From contig JABAKE010000013.1 of assembly GCA_019779905.1 (NCBI GenBank), positions 20,115-84,114 of the forward strand: 64,000 nt of DNA, written 5' to 3'. This DNA comes from Modestobacter lapidis (lineage in GTDB: Bacteria > Actinomycetota > Actinomycetes > Mycobacteriales > Geodermatophilaceae). Shown in pieces: positions 18,016 to 25,920 of the stretch. A program made the translations under genes and the position numbers. Numbering within the stretch: the stretch's first letter is position 1; every line of letters begins with the position of its first letter. The notes under the pieces were generated by a model. That model had not been told where the DNA came from. It saw only the letters and a program-made list of their open reading frames with translations, and did not search any database.

Positions 18016-18423
18016 TCAGCCCAGCGAGCTGATGAGGTCCCGGCACGCCTGCTCGCAGCGCCGGCAGGCCTCGGCGCAGACCCGGCAGTGCTCGTGCATC
18101 GAGGCGTGGCCCTCGCACTCGTCACCGCACGCCTTGCAGGCCGCGGCGCAGGCCTCGAGCACCGCGCGGGTGAGGTTGGCGTCGTAGCCGGTGTGCCGGG
18201 AGAGCACGCGGCCGGTCGTGTCGCAGATGTCGGCGCAGTCGGTGTTGCTGCGGATGCACTTGGTCAGCTCGGCGACCTTGTCCTCGCTGAGGCAGGCGTC
18301 GGCGCACGCGGTACACGCCTGGGCGCACTCGAAGCAGGCTTCGATGCAGGCCAGGAGCTTCTGCTTGTCGACCCCGCCGAGGTCCTTGGGGTAGGTGTCG
18401 AGCATCTGGGCTGCCACGGTCAT
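18016..18423 (-). CDS. Four-helix-bundle copper-storage-type protein (Csp, DUF326)
   Basis: 135 residues with 18 cysteines in CxxxC and CxxC spacing along four predicted helices (LLACIEACFECAQACTAC, AELTKCIRSNTDCADIC, VLEACAAACKACGDEC, HCRVCAEACRRCEQAC). Csp proteins store many Cu(I) ions inside the bundle. No signal peptide, so a cytosolic (Csp3-like) form is likely. GAGGAGTACCC precedes the ATG. Divergent from an ArsR gene with a shared 117-bp control region. Confidence 0.9.
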   Translation of the reverse strand: MTVAAQMLDTYPKDLGGVDKQKLLACIEACFECAQACTACADACLSEDKVAELTKCIRSNTDCADICDTTGRVLSRHTGYDANLTRAVLEACAAACKACGDECEGHASMHEHCRVCAEACRRCEQACRDLISSLG

Positions 18424-18494
18424 GGGTACTCCTCGGATCTGTGGCGCCGGACGGCTCGGACGCCGTCTGGGACGATCGCCGACAAGTTCGGCGC

Positions 18495-18516
18495 TACCCG
18501 CAGATCCGTACGGGTA
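18495..18516. promoter_or_regulatory. Inverted repeat in the csp-arsR control region
   Basis: TACCCG and CGGGTA, 6-bp arms with a 10-bp spacer, lie 25-46 bp before the arsR ATG. The geometry matches the inverted repeat before nuoA. Candidate site of the ArsR repressor acting on both divergent genes. Confidence 0.5.
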
Positions 18517-18540
18517 TGAGTGCACCGGAGGTGTTTCTCG

Positions 18541-18921
18541 ATGTCCCCACCTGACCACGCGCACCCGGTCGACCCCGAGCGGGTCGCACACGCCCGTGCC
18601 CGGCTGCCCAGCCGGGACGAAGCGGCTCAGCTGACCAGCGTGCTGAGCCTGATGGCCGATCCCACCCGGGCCCGGGTCCTGTTCGCCCTGGACATGGTCG
18701 AGGAGCTCTGCGTCGGCGACCTCGCCCTCGCACTTGAGACCAACGAGGACGCCGTGGGGTACGCCCTCCGGTTGCTGCGCACGGCAGGCCTCGTCACCAA
18801 CCGGAAGCAGGGCCGCGTCGTCTACTACCGCCTCGCCGACGGTTTTCCCGAACCGCTCCGCGAGCACTGCCTTCGCCAGCTGATCGTGCTCGCCGAGGCG
18901 CCGGCACCGGACGACGACTGA
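18541..18921 (+). CDS. ArsR/SmtB family metalloregulator
   Basis: 126 residues with a winged helix (LSLMADPTRARVLFALDMVEELCVGDLALALETNEDAVGYALRLLRTAGLV, then KQGRVVYYRLAD). The alpha-3 metal site reads ELCVGDL rather than the two-cysteine ELCVCDL of CadC/ArsR-type sensors, so only one Cys of that pair remains. His residues near the N-terminus (PPDHAHP) and the C-terminal EHC could add ligands. Probably represses its own gene and the divergent csp. GGAGG precedes the ATG. Confidence 0.88.
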   Translation: MSPPDHAHPVDPERVAHARARLPSRDEAAQLTSVLSLMADPTRARVLFALDMVEELCVGDLALALETNEDAVGYALRLLRTAGLVTNRKQGRVVYYRLADGFPEPLREHCLRQLIVLAEAPAPDDD

Positions 18922-19018
18922 CGGGATGCCGGCCTTGGGACGCAGCTCTTTCCGTGCGTCTCACGGCGCGCGGCCTGCGTCGGCGCGCGGGCATCCTCGA
19001 CCGCCCCTACAGTCGGCT

Positions 19019-19042
19019 ACATCCGCACAGTTGTCCGGATGT
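19019..19042 (+). promoter_or_regulatory. Inverted repeat upstream of nuoA
   Basis: ACATCCG and CGGATGT, perfect 7-bp arms with a 10-bp spacer, 67 bp before the nuoA ATG. Same arm spacing as the csp-arsR element, and 16 of 18 bases shared with the element at 15700-15717. Confidence 0.5.
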
Positions 19043-19109
19043 CAGCGCCATCACCTGGCCGGTCCCGGCCGGTCGGTTTCGACTTCTTGCGGAAGGCGAG
19101 AGGGCGTCC

Positions 19110-19451
19110 ATGATTGCCGTGCTGTCGTTGCTGGCCCTGATTCTGGCCGGCGTCGTCGGGCTGTACGCCGCGTCGTCCGCGGTGCGCCCCGCCCGCGAGT
19201 CAGCGACCGTCCTGCCCTACGAATCCGGGCTGGTCCCGCAGCAGCACGCCGTCTCCCGCTACCACACCCGCTGGTACGCGGTCACCGTCCTGTTCCTCGC
19301 CTTCGACATGGAGATGATCTTCATGTACCCGTGGGCGGTCGTCGTCGCGGACATGGGCACGACTGCCGTCGTCGAGATGTTCGGCTTCCTCACCATCCTG
19401 CTCGTCGGCGTCACCTACGTGTGGCGGGAAGGCGCTCTGCGATGGACCTGA
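19110..19451 (+). CDS. nuoA: Complex I membrane subunit NuoA
   Basis: 113 residues, three membrane helices. Family hallmarks are LPYESGL (normally YECG, the Cys replaced by Ser), RWYAVTVLFLAFDMEMIFMYPWAV with conserved acidic residues, and a C-terminal helix. First gene of a reduced nuo operon. GAGAGGGCGTCC precedes the ATG. The stop lies inside the next gene (10-bp overlap). Confidence 0.88.
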   Translation: MIAVLSLLALILAGVVGLYAASSAVRPARESATVLPYESGLVPQQHAVSRYHTRWYAVTVLFLAFDMEMIFMYPWAVVVADMGTTAVVEMFGFLTILLVGVTYVWREGALRWT

Positions 19452-20536
19452 GTGCGCGACTGCGCGGCTGGGCGTTGGCCCGGCCACGAGTCCTGCTCGT
19501 CGACACCCCCGGCGCGACGCCGTTCCGCTGGGCCGTCGAGGCCGACCTCGATCGCCGCGGCTGGTCGCACGCCCGGTCGCCGGCGGACACCGATCTTCTC
19601 GTCGTCCTGGGCCCCCCTGGACCGGGCCTGGCCGCGGCTGTCGAGGTCCTCTGGAGCCAGGTACCCGAACCCCGGCATCGGGTGGACCTGCGCCGGCCTG
19701 ACGACATCGGCGCCGCTCTGGACGAGGGCGGGGCCGCGCTCATCCGCCCGGCAGGCTCGGGGCCGGGCGCCGACGATCGGCCGTCCCCGGCAGAGCTGCT
19801 CGGCACGGACGGGGACGCCGGTCACGAGGGCATGGACCACGGTGGTGGTCACGAGGGCATGGACCACGGTGGTGGTCACGAGGGCATGGACCACGGTGGT
19901 GAGGTCGCCGGGCTGCCGATGGCGATGACGGGCCCGGATCGGGACGGGCTCGAGCTAGACGTGCTCACGGTGGTGCTCGGGCCGGTGCTACCCGGCTGGC
20001 CCACCGGGCTGGTCCTGCGGGCGGAACTGCAGGGTGACGTCCTCACGTCCGCCGAGCTCTGCTGGCTCGACGCCGCGTCTCTCCCCGCCGCCGAGCTCGA
20101 CCTGGATCCGCAGCAGGCGGCGCTGGATCGTCTCGTCCGCTTCCTCGTCGTGGCCGGTTGGCCGACGGCCGCCCGCGATGCACGTCGCGCCCGGGACGGC
20201 TTCAGCGCCGGCGACCCCGATCGACGCGTCGCGGCACAGCGGCGCGCAGCGGCGGTGGCGCGGAGGGTGCGCCGCTCGCGCGCGCTGGCGTGGACGGCCG
20301 GTGGCATCGGGTGCACGGCGCCGGAAAGTGGCCTCGGCGGAGACACCCTGGACCGGGTTCGGCGGTGGTGTGAGATCGCGGTGGGGCAGCCGGTGGCGGA
20401 GCTTGCCGGGCCGTCGCTGGACGAGGTCGCGGCGCTGGTGCAGGGCGCCGAGCTCGGAAGTGCACGATTGATCGTGGCCGGCTTCGACCTCCAGCCCGTC
20501 ACCGTGGTCCCGCCGTCGGAGTCCGCCCATGCCTGA
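19442..20536 (+). CDS. Degenerate NuoB-NuoD-like fusion with GHEGMDHGG repeats
   Basis: 364 residues. Residues ~15-120 follow NuoB: DLDRRGW, RSPADTDLLVVLGPPGPG, WSQVPEPRHRVDL and SGPGADDRPSPAELLG, the last in place of PGCPPRPEAL. All four cluster N2 cysteines are missing. Residues 127-153 are three perfect GHEGMDHGG repeats. Residues ~165-353 follow NuoD: LGPVLPGWPTGLVLRAEL in place of GPQHPSTHG, GGDTLDRVRRW, and the end ARLIVAGFDLQPV. The quinone-site histidines are lost. Probably a structural cap of the membrane arm, with a Met/His metal-binding segment. Placement within the operon is as for nuoB/C/D. Homology is judged by eye. Confidence 0.7.
   Translation: MDLSARLRGWALARPRVLLVDTPGATPFRWAVEADLDRRGWSHARSPADTDLLVVLGPPGPGLAAAVEVLWSQVPEPRHRVDLRRPDDIGAALDEGGAALIRPAGSGPGADDRPSPAELLGTDGDAGHEGMDHGGGHEGMDHGGGHEGMDHGGEVAGLPMAMTGPDRDGLELDVLTVVLGPVLPGWPTGLVLRAELQGDVLTSAELCWLDAASLPAAELDLDPQQAALDRLVRFLVVAGWPTAARDARRARDGFSAGDPDRRVAAQRRAAAVARRVRRSRALAWTAGGIGCTAPESGLGGDTLDRVRRWCEIAVGQPVAELAGPSLDEVAALVQGAELGSARLIVAGFDLQPVTVVPPSESAHA
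19820..19900 (+). repeat. Perfect 27-bp tandem repeat, three copies
   Basis: Three identical 27-bp units encode GHEGMDHGG within the NuoB/D-like gene. Perfect nucleotide identity implies recent expansion or active homogenisation. Confidence 0.97.
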
Positions 20537-21470
20537 CGAGACGTTGGTGGACGTGTGGGGGTTGGCGCCTGCCGTCCTGGTGATCATGGTGGGCGGGCTG
20601 GCCCTGGGCCTCGTGGTGGCGGCGGTCGACCGGGCCGTCGTCTCCGGGGAAGCCGGGAGAGCGGTCGTCGAGCCGCTGCTTGCCGGCGCGCGGGGGCTGG
20701 TGGAGCAGCGGCGGACGACCTTGGCGCCGGATCGGCTGCTGTGGCGGATCGGCTGCGCCGCGGTGCCGACGCTGGCGCTGTTGTCGCTGGCCGTGGTGCC
20801 CGTGGGCGGCCGGACGCTGTGGTCGACCAGCGCGGACCTCGTGTGGTTCAACGCCATGGAGGCGTTGCTGTGGGCGGCGGTGTGGCTGGTCGGGTGGGGT
20901 CCGAACGCGGTCCACGCGCTGACCGGCGGATACCGGTTCCTCGCCCAGGGCCTGGCCTACGAACTGCCGCTGATGTTCGCGTTGATCACGGCGGGCCTGG
21001 CGGCCGGGTCGCTGCGGACGACGGACGTCGTCGCCGCGCAGGAGGGCCTGTGGTTCGTGGTGACGATGCCGGTCGCCTTCGTCGTCTTCGTGGCCGGCGC
21101 CGCGGCCTTCGCGTTCTGGGGCCCGTTCGCCGCGCCCGCCGCGGCCGACATCGCCGGCGGCGTCACCTCGGAGCTGTCGGGTGTCGACCGGCTGCTCGTC
21201 GACCTGGGCCGGGCGGTGTTCCTGGGCGCCGCCGCGGCCATGGCTGTCGCCCTGTTCCTGGGCGGCGACGCCGGCCCGTGGCTGCCCGGCCCGTTGTGGT
21301 TCCTGCTCAAGACCCTCGCCGTCGTGACGGCGCTCGTCTGGGCCGGCCGCCGGGTGCCGGTGCTGCGGCCCGATCGCACGGTGGAGGTCGGCTGGATGGT
21401 CCTCGTTCCGCTGACCCTGCTGCAGGCGCTCGCCGTGGCCGTGCTGGTCCTGAACGGCTTCTACGCATGA
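20529..21470 (+). CDS. nuoH: Complex I membrane subunit NuoH
   Basis: 313 residues, about eight membrane helices. Recognisable by RFLAQGLAYELPLMFALITAG (usual AQxxSYE) and ELSGVDRLLVDLGRAVFLG in place of the AEYANM region, which is therefore degenerate. NuoH normally contacts NuoB/NuoD at the quinone tunnel, consistent with the altered partner upstream. Overlaps the preceding gene by 8 bp. Confidence 0.85.
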   Translation: MPDETLVDVWGLAPAVLVIMVGGLALGLVVAAVDRAVVSGEAGRAVVEPLLAGARGLVEQRRTTLAPDRLLWRIGCAAVPTLALLSLAVVPVGGRTLWSTSADLVWFNAMEALLWAAVWLVGWGPNAVHALTGGYRFLAQGLAYELPLMFALITAGLAAGSLRTTDVVAAQEGLWFVVTMPVAFVVFVAGAAAFAFWGPFAAPAAADIAGGVTSELSGVDRLLVDLGRAVFLGAAAAMAVALFLGGDAGPWLPGPLWFLLKTLAVVTALVWAGRRVPVLRPDRTVEVGWMVLVPLTLLQALAVAVLVLNGFYA

Positions 21471-21480
21471 GGAGGGCGCG

Positions 21481-22062
21481 ATGCTGACCGACCTCGGCGG
21501 CTGGGTGATCGCCACCGTCGTCGCCCTCGGGATCCTGTCGGTCGCCGCCGGGATCGCCGTGTTCGTCGTCGACTCGATGGCGCGGGCGACCTTCGCCCTG
21601 CTGGCGTCGTTCCTCGCCGTGGCGGGGGTGCTGCTGGCCCTGGACCTGGTCTACCTGGCCGTCGTGACGGCGCTGATGATGACGATCGAGATGGCGATCA
21701 TGGCCGTCTTCATGATCATGTTCATGATGAACCCGGCCGGCCTCATGCCGATGACGATGGTGCACAACGCCAAGGGCTCGGCTGTGATCGGGGCCGGTGC
21801 GTTCGCCGGGCTCACCGTCGGCATCTGGACGGTCGACTGGCCGACCCGGGACGTCTCCCGCCCCGCCGACAGCACCCGCCAGCTCGGCGAGGCCATCATG
21901 GGCAGCCACATGCTGGTCATGCTGGTCATCGGCATCGGGCTGTTCGCCACGATCATCGCCGGCACCGTCCTGGCCACCGCACGCGGGCGGTACGACCGCT
22001 TCGGTGCCGATCTCGCCGCCGAACATCCGGACGACCCGGTGCCCGGGGGACTGCCCCGATGA
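21481..22062 (+). CDS. nuoJ: Complex I membrane subunit NuoJ
   Basis: 193 residues with five helices. The third helix region is unusually methionine-rich (ALMMTIEMAIMAVFMIMFMM, then LMPMTMVH). GAGGAGGGCGCG precedes the ATG; the stop overlaps nuoK (ATGA). NuoJ with NuoK forms part of the E-channel in normal complex I. Confidence 0.87.
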   Translation: MLTDLGGWVIATVVALGILSVAAGIAVFVVDSMARATFALLASFLAVAGVLLALDLVYLAVVTALMMTIEMAIMAVFMIMFMMNPAGLMPMTMVHNAKGSAVIGAGAFAGLTVGIWTVDWPTRDVSRPADSTRQLGEAIMGSHMLVMLVIGIGLFATIIAGTVLATARGRYDRFGADLAAEHPDDPVPGGLPR

Positions 22063-22376
22063 CCGCCGAGCTGGTGCTCCAGGTCGTGCTGACCGTCGCC
22101 GCCGGCCTGATCGGTGTCGGGTTGTTCGGAGCGCTGTCCCAGCAGACGATCGTCATGGTGATGATGGGCCTCGAGCTCGTCCTCAACGGGGTGCTGCTGG
22201 CCGGGGGAGCTGCCTGGTACTTCCTCGCGCCGGACCTGCCCGACGCCCAGATGCTGGTCGTCGTCGCGCTGGTGGTCATGGCGGTGGAGATGGCCATGGG
22301 CTTCGCCGTCACCATCGCCTTCTACCGGGCCCGGCAGATCGACATGATCGACATGGCCTCGGACCTGCGCGGATGA
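22059..22376 (+). CDS. nuoK: Complex I membrane subunit NuoK
   Basis: 105 residues, three helices. Both buried glutamates of the proton path are kept, E39 in MGLELVLNG and E77 in AVEMAMGFAV. This suggests a functional ion path despite the missing NADH module. Stop overlaps nuoL (ATGA). Confidence 0.9.
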   Translation: MTAELVLQVVLTVAAGLIGVGLFGALSQQTIVMVMMGLELVLNGVLLAGGAAWYFLAPDLPDAQMLVVVALVVMAVEMAMGFAVTIAFYRARQIDMIDMASDLRG

Positions 22377-24310
22377 GCGCCGCCCTCGGCGCGCTGGTGC
22401 TGCTCCCCGCCCTGAGCGGGACGGGGCTGCTGGTCGCCGGTCGGCGGGCCGACCGTGCCGCCGGTCCGCTGGCCGTTGCCGTCACCGGGGCCGGTGCGGC
22501 GCTGTCAGCTTGGGTGGCCGGAACCCGGCCGCGGCTTTCGGTGCCCTTCCTCGGCGTCATCGAGGGCGGCGACCTGCGCCTGGTCGTCGACGGGCTGTCC
22601 GCCGTGCTCGTGGTCCTGGTCGCGGGGATCGCTCTGCTGGTCACCGTCTTCGCCCTCGCGGATCTGCCGGCGGATGCCGCACGAGGGCGCTTCTTCGGCT
22701 ACCTGCTGCTCTTCGTCGCCGCCATGCTGGCCACGGTCACCGCGGCCACACTGCCCGCGCTCCTCCTGGCATGGGAGGTGATGGGCGCGACCTCCTACGC
22801 GCTGATCGGCTTCCGGTGGGAGGAGCCGGGCAAGCTGGCCGCCGGCACCCGCGCGTTCGTGACCACGCGCGCCGGGGACCTCGGCCTGTACGTCGCCGGC
22901 GGGGCCGCGCTGGCGGCCACGGGCAGCCTGGTCCTCGCCGATCTGGCCGGTGCCGACGGCGGCTGGGCGCATCTGGCCGCCGCCGGCGTGCTGGTCGCCG
23001 CGCTCGGCAAGTCGGCGCAGCTGCCCTTCTCGGCCTGGCTCTCGGCCGCCATGCAGGGCCCGAGCCCGGTCAGCGCGCTGCTGCACTCGGCCACGATGGT
23101 GGCCGCCGGCGGATACCTGCTGATCCGGATGCAGCCACTGCTGGCAGCGACCGGCTGGGCCGCGACCGCGGCCGCCTGGGCCGGTGCGTTGACCGCACTC
23201 GTGCTGGGCGCCGTGGCCCTGGCTCAGTCCCATCTCAAGCAGTTGCTCGCGGCGAGCACCGCCGCACAGATCGGCTTCGTCGTGCTCGCCGCCGGGGTGG
23301 GCGCCACCGCGGGCGGCACGGCTCAGCTCGTCGCGCACGCCGCGGTCAAGGCCGGCCTCTTCGTCGCCGCCGGCGCCTGGCTCACCGCGCTCGGCACCAG
23401 GAACCTCGCCGACCTGCGTGGCGCCGCCCGCCGGTACCCGGGGATCGGCGCAGCCGCCACCGTCGCCGCCCTCGCCCTGGCCGGTGTGCCTCCCCTGTCG
23501 CTGTGGGCGACCAAGGACGAGGTGCTCGCCGGTGTCGACGGACGGGCGCTGACGGTGGTGGGTCTCGCCGCCGCTGCGCTCTCGGCGGCGTACGCCGGTC
23601 GGATCCTGGCCGTCGTCCTCGCTCGGCCGACCGGGGACGAGGCGTTCGACGACGAGGAGCCGGGCACCCGGCGCGTCCCGGCGCTCACCACCGTCGTCGC
23701 CGGCGTGCTCGCCGTGTTCGCCGCCGGGCTGGGCGTGCTCGCGCTGCCGGCCGTGGCCGAGCAGCTCAAGGCGGTCCTGGGCGCGGAGGGCCAGCCGTCC
23801 CCGGGCCTGGGGGAGCTGCTGTCGTCCGGGGCGCTCGCGCTCGCCGTCCTGGGGCTGACCATCGCCGTGGTCAGCACCCGCCCCGCCGTTCTGCAGCAGC
23901 TCTCCCGGGGTCCGCTCGGGTCGTGGGCCGGGCTCGGGCGGCTGCTGTCCCCGCGACCGGCGATGGCGCTGGCCCGGGCGCTGGCCACCGTGGACGACCG
24001 GGTGGTGGACCGGGCGGTGATGGGAGTGGCTGCCGGCGCCCGCCGGCTTGCCGCATCGGCGTCCCAGGCGGACGACCGTGTCCTGGACGGCGCGGTGTCG
24101 GCGGTCGCCTCGGCGACCCGCGGTGCAGCCGCCGGGGCCGCGCGGATGGACGCCGGAGTGGTGGACGGCGCGGTCCGCGGCACGGCGAGGGCGTTCCGTC
24201 GCGCGGGGAGCGCCGCCCGCCGTCCCCAGACCGGGCTGCTGCACCAGTACTACGCCCAGGCCGTCGTCGGTCTGGGCGTCCTGCTCGTTCTCCTGCTCGT
24301 GGTGAGGTAG
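22373..24310 (+). CDS. nuoL: Complex I antiporter-like subunit NuoL
   Basis: 645 residues. Conserved Glu in LLLAWEVMGATSYALIGF and Lys in LGKSAQLPFSAWL; the broken-helix segment LLHSATMVAAGGYLL is present. The C-terminal part that forms the lateral helix contains three imperfect repeats (DDRVVDRAVMGVA, DDRVLDGAVSAVA, DAGVVDGAVRGTA) before the last helix. Proton-pumping subunit at the distal end of the membrane arm. Confidence 0.92.
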   Translation: MSAALGALVLLPALSGTGLLVAGRRADRAAGPLAVAVTGAGAALSAWVAGTRPRLSVPFLGVIEGGDLRLVVDGLSAVLVVLVAGIALLVTVFALADLPADAARGRFFGYLLLFVAAMLATVTAATLPALLLAWEVMGATSYALIGFRWEEPGKLAAGTRAFVTTRAGDLGLYVAGGAALAATGSLVLADLAGADGGWAHLAAAGVLVAALGKSAQLPFSAWLSAAMQGPSPVSALLHSATMVAAGGYLLIRMQPLLAATGWAATAAAWAGALTALVLGAVALAQSHLKQLLAASTAAQIGFVVLAAGVGATAGGTAQLVAHAAVKAGLFVAAGAWLTALGTRNLADLRGAARRYPGIGAAATVAALALAGVPPLSLWATKDEVLAGVDGRALTVVGLAAAALSAAYAGRILAVVLARPTGDEAFDDEEPGTRRVPALTTVVAGVLAVFAAGLGVLALPAVAEQLKAVLGAEGQPSPGLGELLSSGALALAVLGLTIAVVSTRPAVLQQLSRGPLGSWAGLGRLLSPRPAMALARALATVDDRVVDRAVMGVAAGARRLAASASQADDRVLDGAVSAVASATRGAAAGAARMDAGVVDGAVRGTARAFRRAGSAARRPQTGLLHQYYAQAVVGLGVLLVLLLVVR

Positions 24311-24312
24311 TC

Positions 24313-25920
24313 GTGCTGCTGACGGTCGTGATCTTCCTGCCGGTGGTGATCGCCGGCGTGCTGCTGGCCGCCCGCGGGCTCGGTGCCCGGGCGGCCATCG
24401 GGCTGTGGGTGGCCGCCTCCGCCGTCGACCTGGCGCTGGTCGGCTGGATGTGGTGGCGCTTCGAGCCGGGGGAGGGCGCCTCGGGGGTCGTCGACGGCCT
24501 GGCGTACGAGGCCGACCTGCAGTGGATCCCGACCGTCGACGCCGGCTACCACGTCGGCGTCGACGGGCTCTCCCTGCCGCTGCTGGCCCTCACCGGGGTG
24601 CTGTTCCTGGCCTGCGCGATCTACTCGCTGCGCGAGCCGGACCGGCCGCGTACCTATGCGGCGCTGTTCCTCTTCCTGCAGACCGCGTGCCTGGGCACGT
24701 TCGCCTCGCTGGACCTGATCCTGTTCTTCGTCTTCTTCGACCTGACGATCGTCGGGATGTACTTCGTCATCGCCGGCTGGGGCCACGGCAACGCCCGGCG
24801 CAGCGCGCTGAAGTTCTTCCTCTACACGTTCATCGGGTCGCTGGCGCTGCTCGTCGGCTTCATCGGGCTGTTCCTCGGCAGCGACGAGCGCACCTTCGAC
24901 ATGGTGGCGCTGGCGGCGAACCCACCGCTCGCGGACTCCCCGGTGGCCGGAGGGCTGGTCCTGCTGGCGATCGGCCTGGGGCTGGCGGTGAAGACACCGC
25001 TGTTCCCGTTCCACACCTGGCTGCCCGACGCGCACACCGACGCGCCGGCGGCCGGGTCCGCCGTTCTCGCCGGGATCCTGCTCAAGCTCGGCACCTACGG
25101 GTTCGTGCGGATCGCCATGCCGATCCTTCCCGAGGCCTGGCAGCGGTGGGCGATGGTGGCCGTCGTCGTCGGGGTGATCAGCGTGCTGTGGGGCGCGTTC
25201 GTCGCGCTGGCCCAGACCGACGTCAAGCGGATGATCGCCTACACCTCCGTCAACCACATGGGTTACGTGCTCCTCGGCCTGGGCGCGGCCGGCCTGGTCG
25301 CGTCCGCCGACGAGGGGGCGCGGACCGTCGCCACGGTGGGGGCGATGTACCAGATGGTCAGCCACGGCCTGCTCACCGGCGCGCTGTTCCTGCTCAGCGG
25401 GGTGCTGTGGTCCCGCGGGCACACCTACGCCTTCGACCGGTGGGGCGGCCTGGCGCGGCCGGCGCCGGTCTTCGCCGGCTGCCTCGCGCTCGCCGCGTTC
25501 GGTTCCCTCGGGCTGCCCGGGTTCTCCGGCTTCATCGCCGAGTTCCAGATCTTCACCGGTGCCCTGCAGGCCACGCCGGTCGCCACGGTGATCGCCGTCG
25601 TCGGCATCCTGGTCACCGCTGGACTGTTCCTGGTCGCCCTGCAGCGGCTGCTCACCGGCGACCCCGTCGACCCCGTCGTCCCGGCCGAGGCGGACGCCGA
25701 CGGGACGGGGGAGCGGCCGGCTCCCGACCGGACGGACGGGCACACGGTGACCGCCACCCGCCCGGAGGTGTCGGCCCGGGTGGTGGACCTGCGCGGCCAC
25801 GAGGTGGCCTCGATCGTCCCGCTGCTCGTGCTCGCGCTGGTCCTGGGCCTGCTCCCACGGATCGTGCTGGATGTCCTCGAGCCGGCCGCCATGGCGGTGG
25901 TGGAGCTGGTGGCCCGGTGA
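24313..25920 (+). CDS. nuoM: Complex I antiporter-like subunit NuoM
   Basis: 535 residues from a GTG 2 bp after the nuoL stop. VGVDGLSLPLLALTG and AVKTPLFPFHTWLPDAHTDA are NuoM hallmarks, the latter with the pumping Lys. The usual Glu in FFxxFEL...PMYF is Asp here (FFVFFDLTIVGMYFVI), a conservative change. A hydrophilic loop near residue 455-500 is longer than usual. Overlaps nuoN (GTGA). Confidence 0.92.
   Translation: MLLTVVIFLPVVIAGVLLAARGLGARAAIGLWVAASAVDLALVGWMWWRFEPGEGASGVVDGLAYEADLQWIPTVDAGYHVGVDGLSLPLLALTGVLFLACAIYSLREPDRPRTYAALFLFLQTACLGTFASLDLILFFVFFDLTIVGMYFVIAGWGHGNARRSALKFFLYTFIGSLALLVGFIGLFLGSDERTFDMVALAANPPLADSPVAGGLVLLAIGLGLAVKTPLFPFHTWLPDAHTDAPAAGSAVLAGILLKLGTYGFVRIAMPILPEAWQRWAMVAVVVGVISVLWGAFVALAQTDVKRMIAYTSVNHMGYVLLGLGAAGLVASADEGARTVATVGAMYQMVSHGLLTGALFLLSGVLWSRGHTYAFDRWGGLARPAPVFAGCLALAAFGSLGLPGFSGFIAEFQIFTGALQATPVATVIAVVGILVTAGLFLVALQRLLTGDPVDPVVPAEADADGTGERPAPDRTDGHTVTATRPEVSARVVDLRGHEVASIVPLLVLALVLGLLPRIVLDVLEPAAMAVVELVAR

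Noticed and set aside
19820..19900. Tandem repeat as a possible CRISPR or VNTR locus
   Set aside because: No spacers; the units are contiguous and in frame within a coding sequence.
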